Source: Ephemerocybe angulata (taxonomy: Eukaryota > Basidiomycota > Agaricomycetes > Agaricales > Psathyrellaceae). Taken from it: DNA of 64,000 bases. This document shows positions 30,576 to 41,464 of this stretch, one piece after another. The notes beneath the pieces were generated by a model, which saw only the letters and a list, made by a program, of their open reading frames with translations, was not told the DNA's origin and made no database searches. The DNA is taken from NCBI GenBank assembly GCA_013368325.1, contig JAACJK010000001.1, positions 3,596,001 through 3,660,000 on the forward strand. Reading direction: 5' to 3'. Position 1 is the first letter of the stretch; every line of letters starts with the position of its first letter. Both the position numbers and the translations under genes were made by a program.

Positions 30576-33500
30576 GCTCCGAGTCACAAGCGCCGACCAA
30601 CACTAGGTACAACTGCGAAGAAGTTCATGATCACTCCACCTGTCACGTCGGCATCCCTCTACCCTTCGATCATCCCTACCTACTATGCCTCGCAGCAGAC
30701 CTAGACCCGACGAAACACCCGCCCCTTTCGGAAACAGAGGAGCACATCATAAACAACCTTTCTCATCCCGAAATTTCCGCAGCTATACACAACGACCCCA
30801 AATCGGAACTCCCAGACCTCGTGAATATCGAAGACGATGACGAAGAAGAAGAGGACCCCCATGTCATCAAACCACACATACCCACTATCGAAGACTTCTC
30901 CCTCGCCATGCGCGGAAAGCTATCTCGTCTTCGTGAAGCTTCTCTCCCAACGGCAACCAGGATGGTCAACAGATTCGTACATCCCACCAGAACAGAAGAA
31001 GTCACACCCATCCTCGTCGAAGCTCTGAGGTCAAAACCAATCATCGAGTCCTTAGAACTCCTAGAAGACCTTCATCGAAAGAAGCACGTCGTAGCAAACA
31101 TCGTCAAGGACACAGAGGACCCGGAAAGGACTATCCCAAAACCTCTCTCACAACTCTTACTCCCTACTACATTCCAAACCATTAATAACGACATCTCTTT
31201 TGAAACTCGTTCTCTCCTCGACTCTGGCGCCTCCGAAAGCTATATAGATCGGAAATACGCACTGTCGGTGGGACTACACTTGACGCCTCTCGCTCACCCA
31301 GTACCAGCATACAACGCCGACGGTACCATAAACTCCTCAGGCTGCATCGACGCAACTACCACTGTCCGTATGCGCGTCGGACATCACATAGAAAACGTGA
31401 AGCTGTTCGTAACGACGATAAGTCACCCTGTTATCATCGGGTATTCCTGGTTAAGACGACACAACCCGAGCATCGACTGGAGAACAGGAACGGTCACGTT
31501 CACCAGATGCCCGTCATCTTGCAGCCAACCGAAACCATGGAAGGAGGACCCTATCTCCTCTCTGATGAACCCCCACTACCCGTTTGAACACCAAGAAACA
31601 CTTCGTCACCTCGGTCTCGAACCAGATGACACATTGCTCGCTGTCCGATTCATGGCCTCGGAACAAGGAGAGGAAGACGAGGAAGACGAACCAGATCCCG
31701 TGGACGACCCCCTCGCCGGACTACCTCCCGACATTCGAGCAAAGTTCGAAGGAGTATTCTCTCAGAAAGAGTTCGATAAACTACCTGAGCGTAGGATCTG
31801 GGACCACCCAATAGAACTCACCCCGGATGCAAAAGGTTTCGTGTCAAAAATATACCCCCTATCACCCGCCGAACAAATACAGCTAGACGCCTTCCTAAAG
31901 GAGCACCTCGAGTCTGGACGCATCAGACCTTCAAGGTCCCCAATCGGCTCCCCATTCTTCTTCGTTAAGAAGAAAGATGGTTCACTTAGGCCCGTACAAG
32001 ACTATCGTCGACTGAATTCCTTCACCGTTCGCAACCGCTACCCTCTACCCCTCATCTCTGAGATTATGCATAAGCTCAAGGGCGCACGTTATTTCACGAA
32101 GCTCGACATTCGATGGGGCTTTAATAACGTCAGGATTAAAGAGGGTGACGAGTGGAAAGCAGCTTTCGTCACGAATCGCGGACTGTTCGAACCTCTGGTG
32201 ATGTACTTCGGACTAACGAACTCGCCCGCGACATTTCAAGCGATGATGGATAATATCTTCATCAAGCAGATCGGAGAAGGATGGCTCGTCATCTACATGG
32301 ACGACTTACTTATCTTCTCCGACGACCTGGAAAAGCTCAAGGCTTACGAACACGAGGTCCTGTCACTGATGTCCTCGAACGGCCTCTGCGCGAAGCCTCA
32401 GAAGTGCGAATTTCGTCAAGAAAGAGTGGAATACCTCGGGCTTGTCATATCAGCCGACGGCATCGAGATGGACAAGGCCAAATCGGAAGCTATCGTCAAC
32501 TGGCCCACTCCCTCGTGCAAGAAAGACCTCCAGCAATTCCTCGGTTTAGCTAACTATTACCGAAAGTTCATGCCCTCCTTCGCCCACATAGCTTCGCCTC
32601 TTCACCACCTCACAGGCAACCAACCCTGGAGTTGGACCCCAACAGAAGACGCCGCATTCACCAAACTCAAAAGCTTACTCGTGTCCCCGACCGTACTCGC
32701 TTTCCCTACCGACAACGACCCCTTCCGACTAGAAACCGACTCCTCAGGGTATGCGACCGGAGCAGTCCTACACCAACTACAGAACGGAGTCTGGCGAACA
32801 ATCGCATATTACTCCAAAACCCTCAACAGCGTCGAACGAAACTACGACGTACACGATAGAGAACTGCTCGGAATCATGCGCGGTCTCGCAGAATGGCGCC
32901 ACCTTCTTCACGGCACTCCTACCACGTTCGAAATTCACACAGATCATAAGAATTTAGAACACTTCATGGTAGCCAAAAAGCTCAACCGACGGCAAGCTAG
33001 ATGGTCTCAAGAGCTAGGGATGTACGACTTCACCTTACACCATAAGCCTGGACCAACTCTTGTCGTCGCCGACGCACTCTCACGACGACCGGACTACGAC
33101 AAAGGTTCGGGAGACAACGACCTCATCCAAGTGTTATCCCCCCACCACATCAGACGTGTCCACGTCGTTCTTGAAGATGACTTCGAAGCCCTCCTCCCAG
33201 CCATCGTGGAGGCAACTGAGAAGAACGCAGACAAGACCTTCCTTGAGAAAGCACGAAAGAAGCAAGATTCCTTCTCCCTCGAAGACGGTCTAATCACCTG
33301 CGATGGACGGATTTACGTCCCGGACCATGGCGACCTACGAGAAAGCCTGATACGCCTACACCACGAGTCACCAACTGCCGGACACGGCGGTCGCTTCCGT
33401 ACCTCTGAACTAATTCTACGGAACTACTGGTGGCCACGTCTCCAAATCGACACAAGAAACTACGTTACCAAATGCGACCTGTGCCAGAGGACGAAACCAG

Positions 33501-35182
33501 ACAGGTCGAAGCCCCGCGGTCTCCTTCACCCCAATGCGATTCCGAAACGCCCATTCGAATCAATCTCCCTTGATCTAATTACGGACCTCCCGAAGAGCCA
33601 CGGCTACGACTCCATCCTTGTAATCGTGGATCGTTTCTCGAAGTACACGAAGCTTATACCAACCCACAAGACCCTTGATTCCCAACAACTCGCTCGACTA
33701 TTCCGCGACCACTTCTGGCGAACTTTCGGTCTCCCAGACATCATTACCTCAGACAGAGGTTCGATATTCGTTTCTGAATTCACCTCCTCCCTCAACACAA
33801 CCCTCGGGATCAACGTCAACGTCTCAACAGCCTATCACCCTCAAACCGACGGTCAGACAGAGAGGGTCAATCAAGAGGTCGAGCAATTTCTACGGCTCTA
33901 CACCAATGAAGAGCAAAACGACTGGGCGGAATGGCTCCCCATCGCAGAGTTCTCCCATAACAACTCCGTCCATACCTCGACCCACTCTTCTCCATTCCAA
34001 CTCGTGTTTGGGACCGACAGACGCTTGACCTTTCAACCCCGACGCGACGCCCCAAATTCGGACTTCACCTTAGCTCTCCACAAACAGCACGACGAAGCCA
34101 ACGCATGTCTAGAAAGAGCAGCACGCGACATGAAACGATTCTATGATCGTTCGCATATCGACATCTCCTACCAACCCGATGATCTCGTTCTCCTTGACGG
34201 TACAAACATAACCACACGACGTCCCTCTCGAAAGCTAGGCCACAAGCGTTATGGACCCTTCAATATCATCGAGCGGATAGGCCTACGCGCTTACCGACTC
34301 GACATACCTAAATCCTGGCACATCCATCCCGTCTTCCACGTGTCGAAACTTGTACCTTACCATGACTCCCCCGGACGCGAACTACCTCCTCCACCAGAAA
34401 TTGTCAACGGCGAAGAGGAAGCTATCGTGGAACGCATCATCGCAGAAAAATGGGACTCAAGCATAGATGCACCGGTCTTCTTCGTCAAGTGGCTCGGTTA
34501 CGACGCCCAAGAAGGCAATTGGCTTTCCGAACTCGACCTCGGCAACGCTCAAGATGTTCTTGCCGACTGGAGGAAAACGCACATAGCAGCAACAAAACCT
34601 CGTCTCACAATTCGCGTCCCACCGAGAGCCCAGATCCCCAGAAATAGCTTAAGCTCAGACGATCGCACCGTGACATCACCCAATCCGATCGCACTTATAA
34701 GCCGCCTGAACGGAGAAAAGAACCCCTCCCACCTTGCCCTACAACCATGTACTACGAAAGCATCCCCGCCAACACCAGTGTCCCACCTCGACGGGAGTAC
34801 GCCAAGGGCGATTGGGTCTCGATCCTTAACGAGAACGGCGAGTCGGTTGGACCCTTCAAAATCACTCTCCGTCTCGACACACATCACTACTGGATTCGCG
34901 TCCCCGAACTCGATGCTTCCGACTGCGTCTACGCTGAAGCCTCTTTACGTCCATACGTCTCCGACTTCGCCAACATACCTCTCGGCACCTACTTCAACAG
35001 GGACAACTGGCCCATCACGAAAATCACCTCTATCATTAAAGATCGCACCACGGGCGAATACGTCTACAAAGCCCTTCTCGAAGGCCTCAGCAACATCGTC
35101 CCCTACGACGTCTCAGCCGAACACGCCCAGAAGTACCCTCACCTTATCGAAGAATGGCGCAACCACGGACGCTCGCTCTTAG
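30536..35182 (+). CDS. pol: pol of chromovirus element 1 (with chromodomain)
   Basis: About 1,548 codons in the -1 frame relative to gag, overlapping it by 40 nt; no ATG is needed if ribosomes shift at ATTTTTA (30545-30551). Protease LLDSGASESYID is near residue 228. Reverse transcriptase has VIYMDDLLIFS near 585. RNase H starts with ETDSSGYATGA. Integrase has an HHCC finger (HHESPTAGHGG...CDLCQRTK), a D,D,E core (SLDLITDLP, TSDRGSIF, DGQTERVNQ) and a GPF/Y-type KRYGPFNIIE. A chromodomain follows (VERIIAEKW...FFVKWLGYD...NWLSE, about 1300-1350), which in relatives directs integration to modified chromatin. The last about 145 codons are Ser/Thr/Pro-rich and overlap a better-looking third ORF, so pol may really end earlier. 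Confidence 0.92.
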   Translation: MHAFLQRLGGDGLSSESQAPTNTRYNCEEVHDHSTCHVGIPLPFDHPYLLCLAADLDPTKHPPLSETEEHIINNLSHPEISAAIHNDPKSELPDLVNIEDDDEEEEDPHVIKPHIPTIEDFSLAMRGKLSRLREASLPTATRMVNRFVHPTRTEEVTPILVEALRSKPIIESLELLEDLHRKKHVVANIVKDTEDPERTIPKPLSQLLLPTTFQTINNDISFETRSLLDSGASESYIDRKYALSVGLHLTPLAHPVPAYNADGTINSSGCIDATTTVRMRVGHHIENVKLFVTTISHPVIIGYSWLRRHNPSIDWRTGTVTFTRCPSSCSQPKPWKEDPISSLMNPHYPFEHQETLRHLGLEPDDTLLAVRFMASEQGEEDEEDEPDPVDDPLAGLPPDIRAKFEGVFSQKEFDKLPERRIWDHPIELTPDAKGFVSKIYPLSPAEQIQLDAFLKEHLESGRIRPSRSPIGSPFFFVKKKDGSLRPVQDYRRLNSFTVRNRYPLPLISEIMHKLKGARYFTKLDIRWGFNNVRIKEGDEWKAAFVTNRGLFEPLVMYFGLTNSPATFQAMMDNIFIKQIGEGWLVIYMDDLLIFSDDLEKLKAYEHEVLSLMSSNGLCAKPQKCEFRQERVEYLGLVISADGIEMDKAKSEAIVNWPTPSCKKDLQQFLGLANYYRKFMPSFAHIASPLHHLTGNQPWSWTPTEDAAFTKLKSLLVSPTVLAFPTDNDPFRLETDSSGYATGAVLHQLQNGVWRTIAYYSKTLNSVERNYDVHDRELLGIMRGLAEWRHLLHGTPTTFEIHTDHKNLEHFMVAKKLNRRQARWSQELGMYDFTLHHKPGPTLVVADALSRRPDYDKGSGDNDLIQVLSPHHIRRVHVVLEDDFEALLPAIVEATEKNADKTFLEKARKKQDSFSLEDGLITCDGRIYVPDHGDLRESLIRLHHESPTAGHGGRFRTSELILRNYWWPRLQIDTRNYVTKCDLCQRTKPDRSKPRGLLHPNAIPKRPFESISLDLITDLPKSHGYDSILVIVDRFSKYTKLIPTHKTLDSQQLARLFRDHFWRTFGLPDIITSDRGSIFVSEFTSSLNTTLGINVNVSTAYHPQTDGQTERVNQEVEQFLRLYTNEEQNDWAEWLPIAEFSHNNSVHTSTHSSPFQLVFGTDRRLTFQPRRDAPNSDFTLALHKQHDEANACLERAARDMKRFYDRSHIDISYQPDDLVLLDGTNITTRRPSRKLGHKRYGPFNIIERIGLRAYRLDIPKSWHIHPVFHVSKLVPYHDSPGRELPPPPEIVNGEEEAIVERIIAEKWDSSIDAPVFFVKWLGYDAQEGNWLSELDLGNAQDVLADWRKTHIAATKPRLTIRVPPRAQIPRNSLSSDDRTVTSPNPIALISRLNGEKNPSHLALQPCTTKASPPTPVSHLDGSTPRAIGSRSLTRTASRLDPSKSLSVSTHITTGFASPNSMLPTASTLKPLYVHTSPTSPTYLSAPTSTGTTGPSRKSPLSLKIAPRANTSTKPFSKASATSSPTTSQPNTPRSTLTLSKNGATTDARS

Positions 35183-35250
35183 ACAGAATCGCCCTCGACG
35201 ACAAGAAAACATTCTCGCCCAACACCAACGGCTACGCCGATTACTATTAG
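34747..35250 (+). CDS. Third ORF of chromovirus element 1, overlapping the pol end
   Basis: 167 aa (MYYESIPANTSVPPRRE), in the -1 frame relative to pol, overlapping its 3' end by 436 nt and ending about 150 bp before the 3' LTR. Composition is balanced (Trp, Tyr, His, acidic residues), whereas the overlapping pol tail is low complexity, so this is probably the real coding frame. Two parts are visible: YAKGDWVSILNENGESVGPF followed by ITLRLDTHHYWIRVPELD, beta-rich and SH3-like, and WPITKITSIIKDR...YVYKALLEGL...LIEEWRNH, which recalls a degenerate chromodomain. Homology is not proven. Expression could come from re-initiation or another shift. Confidence 0.6.
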   Translation: MYYESIPANTSVPPRREYAKGDWVSILNENGESVGPFKITLRLDTHHYWIRVPELDASDCVYAEASLRPYVSDFANIPLGTYFNRDNWPITKITSIIKDRTTGEYVYKALLEGLSNIVPYDVSAEHAQKYPHLIEEWRNHGRSLLDRIALDDKKTFSPNTNGYADYY

Positions 35251-35399
35251 ACCCGGATACTTGTCAACTTCACTTCCCTACCTAATTCCCAGAACCGGTC
35301 AATGGACACTTTATCTCTTACTTCTTCTCTTTCCCTACCTTTTTTCCTTCTTTTTTTTCATAGACGTTCCTTGCAGTACCGTCCTTAAGGAGGGGGTAC

Positions 35400-35580
35400 T
35401 GTTACGATCCCTCCTGTATCGTCAGCCTCTCGGCTCACTTCCCTTATATACCTTCTGTCGTACACTCGGACTACTCTACTGTCGTCCTCTTGTATCTCCA
35501 TACGTATACACCTCTTGTCTCTTTGCCTTCGCCTGTGCCACGCCCGTCGCCCGAGCCTCCGAGCGTGTTCGATCCTGACA
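35400..35580 (+). repeat. 3' LTR of chromovirus element 1
   Basis: Same 181 bp as the 5' LTR, no difference seen by eye. It is preceded by a purine run for plus-strand priming and followed by the GGTTT target duplication. Confidence 0.93.
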
Positions 35581-35768
35581 GGTTTGAACCCCGTGCTCAG
35601 ATTATGACAGAAAGTGTCAGATTGGAACTTGGTGTGTTGGCATGTCGGTGGGTCGCACTAACTACATGCGATGGTAACACCCTATCAAATAATTTCAGAT
35701 ATTATACTACTAATACCCGGGATGTCTCCGAAGGTTGGGAAATACCCTGTCCTCAACTTGTATTACAT

Positions 35769-37256
35769 TCAAAATCGAATCCTCAGAAACTTGATCCCCC
35801 TCTTCACCGCCCGTGGGCACACTATCTCCCACCAGCACACCAACCAAATCCTTCGAACACACCACCGTCCGCACATTCGATGCTTCCTGCCGATGAATAT
35901 GAATCCATTGATCGCCCGACATATATAGCTTGGTGTCTCCCTACTCTGCTGCACAATTAGCGCATTGACACCATCCAATATCGAGTTCCACGCCGAAAGG
36001 AAGCTAGGGAAGATGGACCCGATATCCTCTTCACGGTTGCTGGGTACGAGCACGATAAAGAACTTGTACTGGAACGCCCCCTCCAAGTATACTTTCGGAT
36101 CCCCGATGTCGACTTCGTAGTCATTCGGCTGTGTGGCGCACCCCATTTGCCTGTCGCCACAGTCGAAAATCGTCATCTGGGTCCCATAGCGGGAGGGGCG
36201 GACGTGGCGAGCGACTAACGTTGCAATGCAGGCCATATATTTCGGGACAGCCGCCGGGAGGTGGACCGTCAGATGTATGGACTGGCAGGCCGGAATGGAG
36301 ACCTGCTGGACAAACACCTCGAGCTCCGGTGCTGTGAGGATCATATCCAGATAGGAGAGACAGTTTAGAGAGACTAGAGGCGATGATATCACTGCCGGTA
36401 CAGGCAACGTAAAGAGCGGGAAGTAACCGAGATTAAGATGGCGAAGATTCGGAAGGTAGCTCAGAATGTCGAGGAGGATTTGGAATGTGCTTGGGAAGTC
36501 ATGCATGGCGGGCGCTTGGGGTACAAGTAACGTGTAGATCGTAATCTCAAGCCACTCCAACTCTTCACCGAGCTGAAGGGCCTGCAAGTCCATCCAACAA
36601 CTCCTCAGGCGCAACTCCTTGAGCGACTTAAGACCCCCCGGGAAGATAGTGTTGGGAAGGATATATGTGATCAATCTGTCGTAGTTGATGTTCACGCATA
36701 GGTCCTCAAGGGCTGGACACGAGCACTGGGTGAGGGCTTCGAGCACAGAAGCGTCGATTATAATGGATGGCGTCGCCCCTTCGATTCCTGGTGTTTTGAA
36801 GCATCGAAGCTTGAGTGTGCACGACCTGAGGCGATGGGCGTACGTAAGGACGGAAAGGACCTGCTTCGGTGTCGGATAGTAGTCATCGAACACGTCCCAC
36901 TCCCGCCCTGAATCAAGGCTGAGGGTCTGGGACCGCCGTACAAGCTCGGTGCGGAAGTGCTGTGCAACGACCATCCCCGTGTTGGCCTGGATATCAGAGA
37001 CTTCGCCTGAGATCCTCCCCTCCCCTGCGTATGCCACCCGCTGGCTCGGTGGTATCATTAATGCGTGGTGCCTCCAGAGTTGCGGAGAGTGGTTAACTGC
37101 TAAATTTCGCCAGCGCTTGCAGACCTGGGACACTGGCAGTACGGTGCGAAGACCCTCCCACCCTTTAGCAATCCGGTGCTCCAATGATGGTAAGGACTCG
37201 AATATTGAAAGTAAAGTGTCATCATCAAGGATAGCAAGTGAAGCTGGCGATGCCAT
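35769..37256 (-). CDS. F-box protein 2, C-terminus frameshifted
   Basis: 495 codons without intron; paralogue of the gene at 26,344-27,885. The F-box is AILDDDTLLSIFESLP then LPVSQVCKRWRNLAVNHSPQLW, followed by irregular leucine-rich stretches (LEDLCVNIN, LKSLKELRLRSCWMDL). A 2-bp insertion in the stretch coding KHRM (about 35,873-35,876) shifts the frame, so the protein ends WCVRRIWLVCWWEIV... where paralogue 1 has TVVCSKDLVGVLVG; that sequence is still present in the shifted frame down to about 35,710. Most of the protein is intact, and it may or may not function as an SCF substrate receptor. Confidence 0.78.
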   Translation of the reverse strand: MASPASLAILDDDTLLSIFESLPSLEHRIAKGWEGLRTVLPVSQVCKRWRNLAVNHSPQLWRHHALMIPPSQRVAYAGEGRISGEVSDIQANTGMVVAQHFRTELVRRSQTLSLDSGREWDVFDDYYPTPKQVLSVLTYAHRLRSCTLKLRCFKTPGIEGATPSIIIDASVLEALTQCSCPALEDLCVNINYDRLITYILPNTIFPGGLKSLKELRLRSCWMDLQALQLGEELEWLEITIYTLLVPQAPAMHDFPSTFQILLDILSYLPNLRHLNLGYFPLFTLPVPAVISSPLVSLNCLSYLDMILTAPELEVFVQQVSIPACQSIHLTVHLPAAVPKYMACIATLVARHVRPSRYGTQMTIFDCGDRQMGCATQPNDYEVDIGDPKVYLEGAFQYKFFIVLVPSNREEDIGSIFPSFLSAWNSILDGVNALIVQQSRETPSYICRAINGFIFIGRKHRMCGRWCVRRIWLVCWWEIVCPRAVKRGIKFLRIRF

Positions 37257-38043
37257 GGGTGGATGATCGGGACGGGGTGGTGGGGCGAGTCAAAGAGGAT
37301 CGCGATTCTGCGATCGAATAATGAATCGATATCAATACGCCAGGCTCGGCATTTCTGGGATTCCACTGTCCTTTGTGGTCATTGACGGGCGCTGTTCCGT
37401 CACAATAAGCCTTTTCACAATCTCTGCAGGACTGGGCACGATGTGAAAGAGATATACCGCCCAGTATTCACATTGAGCTATCACACGCCGCCATGGTAGC
37501 CTCTTGTATCCTCCGTTGCGTTAATCACCCACAGCTCGACCACGTTCCTCATCCACCCCGTATCTACACACATTCACACACACCGTCATCCTTACCCTCA
37601 CGTATTATCTTTCTTGCAATGCTTATTATGCCCGTCGGATTAGGATACACCCTACAAGCCATAGGCCTACCACCTGATAAGTTCACTCACATCTTCCAGC
37701 CTTTTAAACATATAATCGTATACCAAAATCCCATGAGGCAGGGTGTTATTACTCTGGTAGGTGTTGCTCGATATTTATACTCTGTCCTCATTGACCAATA
37801 TATTTATGCAAACCCCACCGTGAATCGAAGTGAAGGTGGTTGAGACTCGGATCGATTATTACCCGGCGTGCGATGATTGCCTTAGCACAGGACGGATTTT
37901 ACTTTTACCCACATCTGCGATCTCAATAGAGCTGGTTAAATACCCAAGACCTCTTTAAGCTGTATAGAGGATAAATCAGATGCCCTATCACGATTCTCCT
38001 CACTCGTACCCTACATCGAAATATAGACTGAACTACCACCTTA
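37257..38043. other. Intergenic region, nothing recognised
   Basis: Holds the promoter side of F-box gene 2 (left) and the 3' flank of F-box gene 3 (right). A 116-codon frame at 37,493 has a hydrophobic stretch but no family resemblance. Confidence 0.45.
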
Positions 38044-40379
38044 TTATCCCTCTGCAATTGGACTGCGGCTAATCGTTCTCCTGACTGTTGTCCATACCAC
38101 ATTGACCTTTGCTCCCATTGTGCGAATGCTGGACACCATTGTGTCAACTGTATCAGGAGTGGGAACCTGCTCGCACTTAAAGTCCCCAGTCCTTCCATAG
38201 AAGGCCTCGGTATCGTCGACAAACATAGAGGGAGAGGGTAAGGAGCCAGCCACAAACTCAATGCTTCGATTTGAGTTTTCCTCCTGCTGGGCCACTTTCA
38301 TCCACTTCTCCGCCCACCGCAGAACATAGAGGGCAGCGTCGTGAGCCGCGCTAGCATCATCGGGCTCCTTCATCTTGTATATCAATGATTTAATCCCGAA
38401 GCAGAGCACCGTGAATTTTTTGAGATGCGGCGCCGAGAACTCTTCGAGCCACGAGTCGCACATGGGCCCAGACTGAATGGCGAGAGTGTCTAAGTTGGGC
38501 GAGACGAGGTATAGAAGCTCGCGTAGGTTGAACCTATCCGTGTCCGAAACTCCATTCCGTCTGCCGCTCAAGGCCGAGGATGAAAAGTCGAGGCGAAGTT
38601 CGCGGAGCTGGCACTGCGATCGCGTGAGGAGGTGGACAATCGGATATGCTCTGTCGACATTGTAGGTGATGACCTCGAGCGACTAGAGGCGAGGCGCGCT
38701 GATGTGGTCGAGGAAGCGCCGTCCGACTCTGGGATCCATGGTGCTGGTGACGTTAATTTGAACGGAGAGCTTCTTGAGGAGGGCAAGTATATGGTGCTCG
38801 AATGTGAGTTTAGGCTGGACCTCACGATCCCGCCGATTGCGCAAGGTAATGGCGAGGCTCTCGAGTAAGGGGCATCGGGCAATGATACCGAGTAGGACGG
38901 CACTCGGTTCCTCGGTTACAAGCGTGAGGTGGGTGAGCTGAGGGTATGGAAAGGTCCAGAGCCAGAGTGGGTGTTTTATGTCGAGCTTGGGCTGGTGGAG
39001 CTCGAGCTCAAGGTGGCGGAGGGCTGGGGCTCTCTCCGCGGGAAGAGCGCATCGCTCCAGATCGTCGATCCAGGTCTTACCGTTTAAACAGATTCGCAGG
39101 GTATGCAAAGCCGGCCATACTTTGAACTTCTTCCTGAGTCTAGCATGTTCGATTTTGTTGGCTTCTTCGATTTGGCGCTGCGTACGAGTTCTGACCCCAT
39201 TAAAGGTGTCAGCGGTGGAGGGTGGAAGCGTTGAGAGGTCAAAATGATCGGTTTCTTCGCCATCGCAGGCGAGTGATATCTTCTTGGAGTCGGTAAGCTC
39301 CTCCATTTCATCGACACACATGGATCGTTCGTAGGAGTGCACCCCGGGGTCGAACAGATCCTTGACGAAATGGACGTCCTTAGTAATAATAGAGAGACTT
39401 CTGATCATCGGTTTAACCATCGCAGCGTCGATAAACTCGAGGAGCCCAGGCCGAGGCAAGAGGGGCCGGTCAAATACCGCCAGGAATGGATCAGGGTCGT
39501 ACGATGGGTCCACGAGTACAAGTTCAATAGGGGGCTCTTGGCTTCGCTCGACCGAGAGAGCTGCCCTTGGCATCTCGCCGACGATGTTCACGACTGCTAG
39601 ATCATTGCAGTCATCTTCACCTGGTTCCGCATAGTGCTCGGGTTCCCGTCCCCACCCCATCATCCACGTCTTGGGAGGTGATGGGATACGTTTTCCGTCA
39701 ATGTGGATGTACCTCCATAGGTTGATCTCATCGTCTATGAGGTCCGACCACAGTTTGCAGACGCCCCGGAGGGTAGCGCGTGCCGCACAATTGATAACGG
39801 AATGCTTGAAACCCGTGAAGCGCCATCGTGTCTTAAACTCGCCTGGCGTGGTGTCAGGAGGGCCGCGTACAATGTTCTCGTAGAATATCTGCTTGAGTAT
39901 GTCGGGATCGAGCGTAGTCTGCACAATGCTGTCATTATGCCAAAGTGCACGTGCGATGATTCAGCTAAACGCACCTTCTTCCCATTGGTCGCTGCTGTAG
40001 CTGAGGCCCCTGGCTCGCTACTCGAGCTTTGGGCGATAGCTTCCTCGTTCCCTTGTGCTCCCAGAGCTGCTGTCTTGCTCACTCCAGATGAATCGATTAC
40101 TGAACCACACGCAGCCTGAACTTGGATCGGCGCGATATTTTCGCCCTCTGGTTCCATGGTGGGAGGCACGGTAATCGATGTCTCGGTCATTGTTGGTGGT
40201 ACGATGGGAGGTGCTGGCATAGCCTGCTGCTGTGCAGTGTCCTATCGTCCCATCAGTGAGAACGCTCGTCATTGCGCTGCATGAATGCGTACCGTAGGAG
40301 TTGTGACTGCGCTCTCATCCTGCCTGACCTTCTTCCTCGGCGAGGACTCCTCCTGCGATGCAGTCATCCTCTTTCCCAT
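38044..40379 (-). pseudogene. F-box protein 3 with one in-frame stop
   Basis: Exons 40379-40293 and 40229-39975 and a long exon 39918-38044 join in phase 0. The start MGKRMTASQEESSPRKKVRQ has an NLS-like basic patch. An F-box follows (TTLDPDILKQIFYENIV, then LRGVCKLWSDLIDDEINLWRYI) and leucine-rich stretches (LRHLELELHQ, LTHLTLVTEE). A single TAG at 38685-38683, after ISAPRL, interrupts the frame. The same frame then stays open for another 213 codons with the same leucine-rich character (LRELRLDFSSSAL, LVSPNLDTLAIQ). Full length would be about 738 aa with the stop at about codon 526. A truncated functional protein, readthrough, or recent inactivation are all possible. Confidence 0.75.
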
Positions 40380-41464
40380 GGTGAGTCGTGTTTAGATTAG
40401 TGGTGGTGGTGGTTAGAGACCAAGATATGTCGTTGTTTCAAGTTGGACCTTCAGCATCGCCTCCTGTTCTGGGCATCACCAAACAAATTGGTTGCATATC
40501 ATCCAAATCGGGATAAATACAATCCCGTGATTTGAATCCAGGGACTCGCTCTCTCTTCCTTGCCTCTCAGGTGCGACAGTGCACGGTTTGAGCTCAAGCG
40601 TAGGTGGGGTCCGGGTCCGTATGGGTGATAATGCTCCTCGTTTATCCCGAAGCGGAGGAAACAGAGCTGTCTCAGATATGGGGCGGTGAAGTGATCGAGC
40701 CAATCGACGTGAAAGCGACAGGCGTGGACGTGAAACCTCTAAAACATCGGAGTGGTCTTTCATAAGCGCCTCTAGTCCTTCGGCGTCGCCCAGTAGCCAC
40801 CGATCAAGCGTGTCTACATGGGCCGTCGTTCAGAAATGGAACAGCACGGCGGCTTAGGTATCCACCACCGTGACCACCACCACCACCATGTTTCTGAATC
40901 CTGATCAGCTTCCAAATCAAGGCAGTTTGCGCTGTCCGGATCACCGATCTCCTCCGCTCCACGCATTCTTTTTAGTTGTATGCATACTTGCTCCTCGAAA
41001 GTAGCACACCCTATCCACTCTCCACTAGTCTATATCTTTCCACGATAGCGGAGTTCTATGCACCGAATCCCGCTGGAGAAGCCAAATGGTAGCTTGACCA
41101 TCTTCCATATCTGACTTCCAGCGCCAATCGGGTTAACTACGGGTGCAAAGTAGCAACACGATTACTCGTTTAGAGCGGCTATGGCTGATCTTCCAGGCCT
41201 ATCTCGTAATTGTTTCCGTATATATTGCGCTTCTCTTTTTATATTGACGCTCTATGGGTGAACTTCGCATCTTCGTAGAATTGGAACGCAATCCCCTGCT
41301 TACCGAAAGTTTCAAAGCAACATCTTCCCGATATTCGTGGGGCCCTGTTTCGTTATCACAAAGGCGGACCTTGAGGCCCGGTAGACTATATATACAGCGA
41401 AATCGTTGGAAATAAACGTTCTTCACTTTCGTATTTACTTTCGTATTTCGTACTTTCCAATACG
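40380..41464. other. Intergenic region with promoter of the DUF1996 gene
   Basis: No gene recognised. A TATATATA box near 41,397-41,404 lies about 60 bp before the DUF1996 start. Short trinucleotide runs (GGT/CAC)n occur near 40,400 and 40,865-40,890. Confidence 0.5.

Larger units (their letters stand above)
28295..35580 (+). mobile_element. Complete Ty3/Gypsy chromovirus, element 1
   Basis: 7,286-bp LTR retrotransposon. The two 181-bp LTRs (28295-28475, 35400-35580) start TGTTACGATCC, end GATCCTGACA and look identical. GGTTT flanks both sides (28290-28294, 35581-35585) as a 5-bp target duplication. Order: LTR, self-priming site, gag, pol in -1 frame (protease, reverse transcriptase, RNase H, integrase, chromodomain), an overlapping third ORF, a polypurine tract (AAGGAGGGGG, about 35388-35397) and LTR. 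Undamaged frames and LTR identity indicate a recent, possibly active insertion, placed between two F-box paralogues. Confidence 0.95.

Noticed and set aside
34740..35182. Last about 145 codons of pol of element 1
   Set aside because: Not listed as a domain: Ser/Thr/Pro-rich and probably the shadow of the overlapping third ORF.
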